Source: Maribacter halichondriae
GTDB lineage: Bacteria > Bacteroidota > Bacteroidia > Flavobacteriales > Flavobacteriaceae
Reading direction: 5' to 3'
DNA: 64,000 bases
NCBI RefSeq assembly: GCF_027474825.1
Contig: NZ_CP107030.1
Coordinates: 3,478,529-3,542,528, forward strand
The translations under genes were made by a program, and so were the position numbers. Shown in pieces: positions 26,540-34,290 of the stretch; position 1 is the first letter of the stretch, and every line of letters begins with the position of its first letter. The notes below the pieces were generated by a model that did not search any database, was not told the DNA's origin, and worked only from the letters and a program-made list of their open reading frames with translations.

Positions 26540-26797
26540 ATGAAGGCTATTTTAACCCTTTTGTTTGTTCTCATCTTCGGAGCGATTGCTCTGGCCCAAA
26601 ACTTAGAAAGCCATGATAAAATTCAGTCTCTTAAAATGGGTGTTGTTCTGGTCGATAGCATTGATCGTACTATTTCTGAAAAAGAAATGGCAGCCCAAAC
26701 GGAAGGCAGTATAGCTCGCGTGTACAGATTTAGAAATTCGAGGGTAAAAAAAGCACTTGACTTTAAAACAAAAAAACAGAAAGCCAAATTGGCATAA
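26540..26797 (+). CDS. Small secreted basic protein, family copy E (divergent)
   Basis: An 85-residue protein, the longest copy. Signal peptide MKAILTLLFVLIFGAIALA (cleaved after residue 19), a longer middle part (MGVVLVDSIDRTISEKEMAA), and a C-terminus IARVYRFRNSRVKKALDF ending in K-L-A. Identity to copies B-D is confined to the signal peptide, an MG motif and the C-terminal pattern. It is followed 58 nt later by a 40-residue membrane protein and a terminator, so this copy, unlike the others, seems to head a two-gene transcript. Confidence 0.82.
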   Translation: MKAILTLLFVLIFGAIALAQNLESHDKIQSLKMGVVLVDSIDRTISEKEMAAQTEGSIARVYRFRNSRVKKALDFKTKKQKAKLA

Positions 26798-26855
26798 TAC
26801 TTGAAGTACCCAAACCGACTTTACAAAACTGTATAAGTCTAAATACTTAGAAGCC

Positions 26856-26978
26856 ATGATATTATTCGTAATCTCAATACCAATCGCTCTTTTTCTTAGC
26901 TATGTGACGATTTTTCCCAAGACGAAGGGTCAATTGCAACCTCTTAAGGTTCGCGTTGAACATAACAAGAGAAAATAG
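26856..26978 (+). CDS. 40-residue single-helix membrane protein
   Basis: ATG at 26856, stop at 26976. Residues 1-20 are a hydrophobic helix (MILFVISIPIALFLSYVTIF) followed by a basic tail ending EHNKRK: a typical small membrane protein with the tail inside the cell. Support: placed between small secreted protein copy E and a strong intrinsic terminator, same strand, coherent topology. No ribosome-binding site is evident, as usual in this phylum. Function unknown. Confidence 0.5.
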   Translation: MILFVISIPIALFLSYVTIFPKTKGQLQPLKVRVEHNKRK

Positions 26979-26996
26979 AATACTTGAAAAAATAAT

Positions 26997-27034
26997 AAAG
27001 CTCCACGTTCACTTTGTGATGGTGGAGCTTTTTT
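26997..27034 (+). terminator. Intrinsic terminator after copy E and the 40-residue gene
   Basis: Perfect 10-bp stem AAAGCTCCAC (26997-27006) with GTGGAGCTTT (27022-27031), followed by further T residues. It also faces the end of the convergent amidohydrolase gene. Confidence 0.85.
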
Positions 27035-27064
27035 CGTTTAGGGCTGACCTAAAAATCCAATTTA

Positions 27065-28657
27065 TTATTCTTTTACTCCTGGCTGTAGAATCTTGAATCC
27101 TGTTTTTGCTTTTTCTTCCGCTACCATTCTTTTGACATCGTCTAATAAGGCTTTTGCATCGTAGATGATTCCGTCTTTTATAGTGTATTTAACACCACCT
27201 TCCCGAATGACCTCATTATCCTCTGTCAATTTGACCGCTCCGGTACCGTAAAGAACTTTTAAATTTTTAAGCGGATTGGCATCGACGACTACAAAATCTG
27301 CTAGCTTTCCTATGGCAACACTTCCAATTTTATCATCTGCGCCAAGGGCTTCCGCACCATTCAAGGTCGCGGAACGAATAATTTCCAAGGGATGGAAACC
27401 CGCCTCACGAAGCAACTCGAACTCGCGTATATATGCGAAACCATACAATTGAAATATAAACCCTGAATCGGAACCTGTAGTTACACGGCCCCCACGGTTC
27501 TTATATTCATTGATAAAGGTCATCCATAATGTATAGTTTTCACGCCAAGCGACCTCTTGCTCAGTGCCCCAATCATGCCAATAACTGCCGTGTGAAATCT
27601 TACTGGGTTGATAGAATTCCCAAAGCGAAGGTAGCGTGTATTCTTCGTGCCATTCGGCACGGCGCGCGCGCTGCAGGTCGCGACTGGCTTCGTAAATATT
27701 GAAGGTGGGGTCCATTGTAAAATCCAGTTCCAATAATTCGGTCATTACGTTCTCCCAATGTTCGGAATAGGGTTTGGCGGCCTGCGCCCAAAGTTTCCCG
27801 GCATTTTCAAAACGATGTTGCTCGTTCTGGTAATTGTAATCCAAAGGATAATCCTGTACCGTGCGGTCATCGAACAAAGCTTCAGGTAGTCCATACCAAT
27901 GTTCCATCGAGGTCAATCCCGCCCGTGCGGAATGTAGCACGTTCCATCGAGCGACGCTCAGTTGGGCATGGTGGCAGGCAGAACCTAATCCCAATTTCTT
28001 ATTCTCGTCCAAGGCGGCCGCCATGATTTCGGGTTCCGCTCCAAAGAACTTAATACCATCAGCACCTTTTTTGGCATTAGCACGAACCCATTCCCGAGCC
28101 TGTTCCGGGGTTGAAATTGGTAAATCATTCAAGGGATTAAAACTTTCGCTGGTTTGGCCGAAAGCGGTGTAGGCATAGATTCGAGGAGCGATAATTTCGT
28201 TTTTCTCGCTTTTGCGTTTAAGATCCATAGTAAAATCTACGCCTCGACCACTAGGTTCTCGAACAGTGGTTACGCCATGGCCCATCCAAAGTTTGAAAAC
28301 GTAGTCAGGTTCTGCACCTTGGGATTTGCCACCGATGTGTCCGTGCATGTCTATAAAACCTGGCATGAGGTACATACCGTTGCAATCGAGTTCCTTACCT
28401 CCGGCGTTAAGTTTTGGGCGCTTCAATTCATCGATGGGCACCCCGTCGTACCCGACAACTTGTATTTTTTTAATGATATTGTTTTCGACTACAATGTCAA
28501 TAGGCCCCTGTGGTGGTGCCCCATTTCCGTTGATCAACATGACTCCGCGAATGATCAATTGTGAGTGTGGGCCATCACCTTGTAGGGATTGGGCATTGGT
28601 CTGAGAAATTCCAAAAATGATAAAGGCTAGAACTGTAAGAAAAAATTGGTTTTTCAT
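27065..28657 (-). CDS. Exported amidohydrolase (imidazolonepropionase/prolidase-like)
   Basis: A 530-residue metal-dependent hydrolase with a signal peptide (1-22, ending TNAQS). Metal-binding HxH occurs in LMPGFIDMHGHIGG, further ligand His in ACHHAQLS and MEHWYG, and the late Asp in TTGSDSGF; the C-terminal beta-sandwich has GKLADFVVVDANPL. The family hydrolyses amide or C-N bonds in cyclic or peptide substrates; the exported members in this phylum often act on peptides. Tandem with the M14 peptidase upstream (48-bp gap), suggesting a joint role in extracellular peptide breakdown. Substrate unproven. Confidence 0.88.
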   Translation of the reverse strand: MKNQFFLTVLAFIIFGISQTNAQSLQGDGPHSQLIIRGVMLINGNGAPPQGPIDIVVENNIIKKIQVVGYDGVPIDELKRPKLNAGGKELDCNGMYLMPGFIDMHGHIGGKSQGAEPDYVFKLWMGHGVTTVREPSGRGVDFTMDLKRKSEKNEIIAPRIYAYTAFGQTSESFNPLNDLPISTPEQAREWVRANAKKGADGIKFFGAEPEIMAAALDENKKLGLGSACHHAQLSVARWNVLHSARAGLTSMEHWYGLPEALFDDRTVQDYPLDYNYQNEQHRFENAGKLWAQAAKPYSEHWENVMTELLELDFTMDPTFNIYEASRDLQRARRAEWHEEYTLPSLWEFYQPSKISHGSYWHDWGTEQEVAWRENYTLWMTFINEYKNRGGRVTTGSDSGFIFQLYGFAYIREFELLREAGFHPLEIIRSATLNGAEALGADDKIGSVAIGKLADFVVVDANPLKNLKVLYGTGAVKLTEDNEVIREGGVKYTIKDGIIYDAKALLDDVKRMVAEEKAKTGFKILQPGVKE

Positions 28658-28705
28658 ATAATCGATGGTTGGATTTTTAGATGTTTGTATAATTTCAACG
28701 TGTGG

Positions 28706-31240
28706 CTAATCATTGCTAGGCACTCTTATTTTATCCCCTAAAAACAATGCGTTCAAAAACAGGCGGTTGGTTCCGTACCAAGACCCCCTAAAGTTCGGAT
28801 TGTCGGCGAATAGCACTACACGGCCGCTTCCTAATTTGCTGACAATTAGCGAGGCGGAAGGCTTCACGAATTCATCTCGGTTCTTATCGGTCATAAAACC
28901 ATCGATATGCGGATCTGCATTATATTTCACAACCGTGGCATATTCATTTTTACTGGGAGCCAACCACACCTCATTGTTCTTGTAAACGGGAATGGAGGCG
29001 TCGTTATAGCCGAATGCCAAAGGGTGGGTAATATCGATATCCGCTTTTAGGATTACCCCGCCCAGACTTTCTTTTCCAAGGTTTTCACGGGCATCGACAT
29101 AGGGTTTTCTTTCCACGATTTTTGTGGAATCCTTTGATGTCGAATCTTTTTTGCTTTTGGTCAATGTTTCCTTGACCAATTTCTTTTCGACCGCCCATTT
29201 TGAGGCCGACCCTATGGTTATCAAAGTGTTGCCCTTGCTTACCCAATCCTTGATTTTTTCTTGTTGTTTGTCGGTAAGTGAATACCGTCCGGAGACCATG
29301 ACCATCGTATTGTATTTGTCAAAATTGGTCCGGTTGAAATTTCGCATCGGAATTTTTGTAATGGGCATATGAACCCGTGTATCCAAAAGATGCCAAACCT
29401 CACCAGCTTCGTAAGACCTCACCCCATCGCCGATTAACATCATGGCTTTTGGCTTTTTGATGGGGGAAATGTAAGCACTTCCTAAATCGACTCCTTTTAG
29501 ATTAAAGCCTGAATTCACGGCGTACATGGGGACCTCAAATTTCTTTTGTGCCTTTTGGAGCAGATCAAAGACCTCGTCCGAACTTTTCTTTTGAAGGCTT
29601 ATGGGAAGGACCAAGGTTCCATATCCAAAACTTTTTGAATCAGAACTGACTTTGGCCGTAAAGGGCTTCCCGGAACTTGATAAAACCAGACCCTTCGATT
29701 GTAAATAGTGCAACGTAGCCGGGGCATTGTAGTCTTGCCAATCGATAAGATAGGCGTAATCGGATTTTTGAACCCGAGAAACCGAGATAAGGGTTTCAAT
29801 ATTCTCGACTTTTTCGCCCAAACTCAAACTCGTAACCGGTCGATACTTCATATTATAAAAATTCGCGACCGACCAGGCGGAAGCATCATAATAGACGCTA
29901 TCACGATATTTTTCATAGGTTTCGAACATCGATTGCACCATTCGATATTGGGGTTGATTGGTCGGTACGACATATTTATCTCCTGATTTATACACATCGA
30001 TTTTATGAAGCAATAGCTTGTCGATAAAGGCTTTCGTACGGTTTTTATCGCGTTCGTCACCGAACGAATACCCTCTAATTTTTCCTTTACCTGCATTGGT
30101 CAGCGCACTTTTAAAAAAGTCTTGTTGATACTTTCTCAAGTACCCTTTGTTCTCTACCGCCGCCCGCACGGTAGTGATACTTGATGTATATTGGTTTCGT
30201 ATGGTAAAAGGGAAAGTAATTTCCCCAAAAGCCGTTTTCTGTCGATGGCCCCGTGAACTTGCCTGTTCAAATAGCAGTCCCAGCCCACCTTGTAGATCCG
30301 GATAGGAAGAACCGTAACCGGGGTAGGTCCCATCAAAAACTTCTTTGGTAAAATAAAAAGAACCGATACTATCGAGTGCCTTGGCAAAATAATTGCCGAA
30401 AAGTGTATTCAGATCTTCATAGTTCTCTTTCGGCATTATCGGATTCAAGGAACCGTTCGTCTTCATCGGTTCGAAAAAATAGGTGCTTTGCGTACCCATT
30501 TCGTGGAAATCGGTGACAACGTTCGGATACCATTCATGGTACCAAGCCAATTTTCCCTGGCTTTCGGGATTGATGGCCAGTAACCAATCGCGGTTCAAAT
30601 CGAACCAGTAGTGGTTCGTACGCCCCCCAGGCCAATATTCATTATGTTCAGCGTCTTGTGTATCGGCCACTTCCGGATTTCCCTGATAGGTATTTGCCCA
30701 TTGTGTATGCCGGTCCCGTCCATCAGGATTTATAGTGGGATCAATAAATATAACAGCGTTTTTTCGGTATTTCTTTATTTCGGAACTTTCCGATGCTACA
30801 AAAGTATATGCGCTTAACAAAGCAGCCTCAGAGCTAGAAGGTTCATTACCATGTACGTTATAGGCCAAATTTATAAATATGGGAAGAGCATCATAATTAG
30901 AAACGTTTTGAGCTGGATCGGTAAAGGCGAGATGTTGCTTCTTTAGATCGTCAAGATTTGAAAGGTTTTCAGGTGTTGTTATTGTTAAAATAACCAGCTT
31001 ACGACCCTCATGGGTTTTTCCATAGTAGTGAATGGATGCCCGATCGGAGACCTCGGCCAATTTTTCCAAATAAGCCACTATGAGGTCATGGCGGGTATGT
31101 TGCTCCCCGATGCCATAGCCTAAAAATTGTTCAGGTGAAAGGATTTTGTCATTATATGGTTCATATTTTTTTAGAAAATAGTCCTGCCCGTAAAGTGTAG
31201 TACCACAAAAAAGCACCAATAGGAGTAGTCGTCTCAACAT
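28706..31240 (-). CDS. M14-family zinc carboxypeptidase, exported
   Basis: An 844-residue protein with signal peptide (1-18, ending TTLYGQ). The N-terminal M14 domain (about 50-370) has the zinc motif HxxE in NLAYNVHGNEPSSSEA, FIDPTINPDGRDR, the third ligand in VTDFHEMGTQ, and the catalytic Glu in GLLFEQASSRG. The C-terminal half (about 430-840) includes a class-I glutamine-amidotransferase-like segment (MLIGDGVRSYEAGEVWHLLD, NTMVMVSGRYSL), as in other long Bacteroidota M14 proteins, and a Lys/Ser-rich linker near residue 690. It probably trims peptides in the periplasm or outside the cell. Upstream partner of the amidohydrolase. Confidence 0.9.
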   Translation of the reverse strand: MLRRLLLLVLFCGTTLYGQDYFLKKYEPYNDKILSPEQFLGYGIGEQHTRHDLIVAYLEKLAEVSDRASIHYYGKTHEGRKLVILTITTPENLSNLDDLKKQHLAFTDPAQNVSNYDALPIFINLAYNVHGNEPSSSEAALLSAYTFVASESSEIKKYRKNAVIFIDPTINPDGRDRHTQWANTYQGNPEVADTQDAEHNEYWPGGRTNHYWFDLNRDWLLAINPESQGKLAWYHEWYPNVVTDFHEMGTQSTYFFEPMKTNGSLNPIMPKENYEDLNTLFGNYFAKALDSIGSFYFTKEVFDGTYPGYGSSYPDLQGGLGLLFEQASSRGHRQKTAFGEITFPFTIRNQYTSSITTVRAAVENKGYLRKYQQDFFKSALTNAGKGKIRGYSFGDERDKNRTKAFIDKLLLHKIDVYKSGDKYVVPTNQPQYRMVQSMFETYEKYRDSVYYDASAWSVANFYNMKYRPVTSLSLGEKVENIETLISVSRVQKSDYAYLIDWQDYNAPATLHYLQSKGLVLSSSGKPFTAKVSSDSKSFGYGTLVLPISLQKKSSDEVFDLLQKAQKKFEVPMYAVNSGFNLKGVDLGSAYISPIKKPKAMMLIGDGVRSYEAGEVWHLLDTRVHMPITKIPMRNFNRTNFDKYNTMVMVSGRYSLTDKQQEKIKDWVSKGNTLITIGSASKWAVEKKLVKETLTKSKKDSTSKDSTKIVERKPYVDARENLGKESLGGVILKADIDITHPLAFGYNDASIPVYKNNEVWLAPSKNEYATVVKYNADPHIDGFMTDKNRDEFVKPSASLIVSKLGSGRVVLFADNPNFRGSWYGTNRLFLNALFLGDKIRVPSND

Positions 31241-31339
31241 TGAAATATATTTAGGATTAGTCGCCTAAATATAGGAATAAAAATAGAAGTAGAAGTCAGG
31301 AAAACAAAGCCCCTTAATGTCTTCTGAAAACAGGAATGC

Positions 31340-32554
31340 TCAAGCCAAGGAATGAAAATTACCTCCCACTTCCTTGAATTTTACGATGTAGTAGGTTCCT
31401 TTTTTAGATACATCCCTGCTTATAGAACCTTTCAGTTGTCTTGCAAGGTTGTGTATCAATTTCAATCCTAATGATTTTGTATTCTTGTACGTAATACTTT
31501 CAGGAAAACCCACTCCATTGTCCCCGATATTCAAAACATAATCGGTGCCTTCCCCTTTTTTGAGGGCGATATCTATTTCTCCTTCCGCATCGTCTTTGAT
31601 ACCATATTTCAAGGCGTTCGTAATTGCCTCATTAATTAGTAGACCCAAGGGAATCGCCGTATCGATTCCCAATTTGATGTCATTAATATCAATGTTGAGT
31701 TTTACATGGTTTTCGGTTCCTTTGAGGGATCTCACCAAATAGTCGGCAAGCTCTTGCACATAAGAATGGTATTCGATTTTAGAAAGGTCGTCGCGCATGT
31801 AGAGCATCTCATGTACCATGGCCATGGATATAACTCTGTTCTGGCTACTTTTGATAAGACTCTTCATTTTTTTGTCCTCAATGCTTCTAGATTGTAAACT
31901 CAAAAGGCTTGAAACGGTTTGAAGATTGTTTTTTACACGGTGGTGTATTTCCTTCAATAGAATTTCGCGCTCCTTCATCTGTTGCGCAATCGCCATTTTC
32001 GATTTATACAGACGGTGGTGGGTACGTAACAAGTTTTTCCCAAAAACATGACCTAATAAATAGACCGAGAAAAGTACCGATAGCAAATTGAACATGTTTT
32101 GGGACTCTTCAGGAACAACGTTTCTGGTGAAGCTATAATTTTCCAAACTTTGGGAATAAATCAATACCACCAGAAATAAAATCAAGTTCAAGTAGATTTG
32201 GCCGTACTGACGGGTGGTCACATAGCCCGCAAAGACAATAAGGGCCAAGGTAAAAATGAACGGACTTGCAATCCCTCCGGTATACAATGTAATGATCAAA
32301 GCACAGATCAAAGCCGTAATCGATGAGATATTATAAGTGAGGGCTAGATTTTTATGGTATCGGAACACGAAGGTATTGGCCAGATTGAAAAGGCCAAAAA
32401 ATAGAAAGGCGTACGGTACGATTTCGGTGATCTTTAAAAAGAATAAACAGAGCGCAAAAAACACGATGGCCAAGGCCGAGGAGATATAATTTACCCTCAG
32501 TACCAAGTTGATTTTATCCCTTAGGCGCTCTACATCAACTGTTGTACCCTCCAT
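31340..32554 (-). CDS. Membrane sensor histidine kinase (HisKA_2 type)
   Basis: A 404-residue protein with six transmembrane helices in residues 20-172, then a HisKA_2 dimerisation domain with KEIHHRVKNNLQTV (phospho-acceptor His about 205) and an HATPase domain (about 275-395; NEAITNALKYG and GDNGVGFP). No extracellular sensor domain: the membrane bundle itself (similar to 6TM sensors) must take the signal. No response regulator is adjacent, so it is an orphan kinase in this window. Confidence 0.9.
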   Translation of the reverse strand: MEGTTVDVERLRDKINLVLRVNYISSALAIVFFALCLFFLKITEIVPYAFLFFGLFNLANTFVFRYHKNLALTYNISSITALICALIITLYTGGIASPFIFTLALIVFAGYVTTRQYGQIYLNLILFLVVLIYSQSLENYSFTRNVVPEESQNMFNLLSVLFSVYLLGHVFGKNLLRTHHRLYKSKMAIAQQMKEREILLKEIHHRVKNNLQTVSSLLSLQSRSIEDKKMKSLIKSSQNRVISMAMVHEMLYMRDDLSKIEYHSYVQELADYLVRSLKGTENHVKLNIDINDIKLGIDTAIPLGLLINEAITNALKYGIKDDAEGEIDIALKKGEGTDYVLNIGDNGVGFPESITYKNTKSLGLKLIHNLARQLKGSISRDVSKKGTYYIVKFKEVGGNFHSLA

Positions 32555-32643
32555 ACCGGTGCATTTTTACTGAAATCTGCCGAAATAACAGATTGTAAAA
32601 CTAATCATGTTTATCATATAAAAAAAGCAAATTAAACGGAATA

Positions 32644-34077
32644 CTACATTCGTAAAAGTGTCTTAACTCCTTTCTTTTTTGGTTTTAAGTCGGTCAGTGA
32701 ATCGATTCGCACCGCTTTGCCGGTTTGAATACTATTTCTTGCTGCGATACCGATGAGACATGACATTGCACCATCTCTAAACCCGGCCGTTCTGCCATAC
32801 GGATCTTCAATATCTGTTTCCCTGAAAATTTTATCCTGAAGCCGACTATCGCCGCCGCCGTGACCACTTTTTTCCGTTTTGACTTCAACGGTCTCATATT
32901 CTTTCCAAAGTTTATGTACGATGATAGGTTCTATATGGAATTCTTGATCTTCGGATTGGGCCATTTCCTGCGCGTGCATTTCAGCTTGGTTCAGTTTGAT
33001 ATTTTTATTATACGGAATGTCTAACCATGCCTCTATTCGGCCTTCGGTACCATTGAAAGAAACCCGCCAACCTTCAAAGGGGGAGTAGGTCGTCAAAGAA
33101 TAATTGACCACAACGTTATTTACATATTTTATTTGGGCCGACATTTTATCATAGATATTGATTTCTTCCCGAAAAAGACAGTTGTCACGAATGTATCCAT
33201 CGTGTTCTTCGTGGTCTACATAAAGGTTCATGGAGCGCTCGTCTTTTGTGATATCCCAATGAAAATCGCATTTTGATTTATGTTCACAAGTCCGGCAATT
33301 GGCTCCGCGAAAAGGGCCATTTTTGCCATAGAATTCCAAATCTCCATAGGCGAAAACTTCGCTGGGTTCCGAATTGATCCACCAATTCAGCAAATCGAAA
33401 TGATGGGTGGCCTTATGTACCCAAAGGGATCCACCGCTCTCTACTTGTCCGTGCCATCTTCTAAAGTAAGATGCCCCGTGGTACGTATTCAAATACCAAT
33501 GAAAATCGACCGAGGTTATCGTTCCGATAGAACCGGAGCGCAGCAATTCCTTGATTTTTGTTGCATACGGACTCCAACGATAATTGAAACCGACAATGAG
33601 AGTTTTATCGGATTTCTTTTCAGCCTCTAAAATGGCCCGACATTTAGTTTCATCGGTGGTCAAGGGTTTTTCCGTCAATACATCACAGCCCATTTCAAGG
33701 CCTTTGACAATAAACTCGTGGTGTGTCGAATCTTTTGTCGTCACGATAACCAAATCCGGTTTAGCGGTTTTGACCATTTCATCGAAATTTGTATACGTCG
33801 GACAGGAAACACCGATATACTTTTTACCATATTCAAGTCTTCCGGGATTGATGTCGGAAAGCCCGACGAACTCTAAAATATCGGAATATTCATCAACAAG
33901 TCTTTTGCCCCAAAAACTTGTTCCGCGAATACCAGTGCCCACAAGCGCCACTTTTAGTTTTTTGTTATTGCCAAAACTGAAGGCTTGTAAGGGCAGTGCG
34001 CTGCTTGCGGCAAGCATACTGATCGAGGTGAGAAATTTACGGCGTGCGATAGTCATTTTCCATGTTTTGATGTCCAC
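32644..34077 (-). CDS. Gfo/Idh/MocA-family oxidoreductase with a cysteine cluster
   Basis: Up to 477 residues. The start may be the internal Met at residue 8, since MTIARRKFLTSISMLAASSA looks like a leader of this family. Rossmann motif VALVGTGIRG, intact TEKPLTTDET, and a C-terminal domain with the substrate-side GGSLWVHKATHHFDLLNWW. A short insert NCRTCEHKSKCDFHWD carries three Cys and one His, a possible metal or zinc-ribbon site not present in the other two family members of the window. It is monocistronic; substrate unknown. Confidence 0.88.
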   Translation of the reverse strand: MDIKTWKMTIARRKFLTSISMLAASSALPLQAFSFGNNKKLKVALVGTGIRGTSFWGKRLVDEYSDILEFVGLSDINPGRLEYGKKYIGVSCPTYTNFDEMVKTAKPDLVIVTTKDSTHHEFIVKGLEMGCDVLTEKPLTTDETKCRAILEAEKKSDKTLIVGFNYRWSPYATKIKELLRSGSIGTITSVDFHWYLNTYHGASYFRRWHGQVESGGSLWVHKATHHFDLLNWWINSEPSEVFAYGDLEFYGKNGPFRGANCRTCEHKSKCDFHWDITKDERSMNLYVDHEEHDGYIRDNCLFREEINIYDKMSAQIKYVNNVVVNYSLTTYSPFEGWRVSFNGTEGRIEAWLDIPYNKNIKLNQAEMHAQEMAQSEDQEFHIEPIIVHKLWKEYETVEVKTEKSGHGGGDSRLQDKIFRETDIEDPYGRTAGFRDGAMSCLIGIAARNSIQTGKAVRIDSLTDLKPKKKGVKTLLRM

Positions 34078-34181
34078 TAAAGATATTGAAATTTGTGTAA
34101 TAAAAAACGGCGATCAATTAAGGCCGCCGTTTGTTCTAATTTTTAAAACTGAAAAAATCGGTTTGTGCTGGCTTGGCTTGC

Positions 34182-34258
34182 GCTTTCAACCCCTCCGTCT
34201 TCCTATCCGCCAGCTGGTGGATAGGAATCCACCTCCCCTCAGATGAGGGGAGGAGCCG
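34182..34258. repeat. Structured dispersed repeat, copy 1
   Basis: A 77-bp element beginning GCTTTCAACCCCTCCGTCTT and ending GGAGGAGCCG. It has two hairpins: TCCTATCC (34201-34208) with GGATAGGA (34219-34226), and a 10-bp G/C-rich stem around 34232-34253. Copy 2 at 39751-39826 shares sequence ends and both hairpins, with paired base changes in the first stem. It lies 33 bp after the secA stop and could end or protect that transcript. Confidence 0.85.
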
Positions 34259-34290
34259 TTACAAAATTTTTTATTAAGGAGTGTAGGTAT

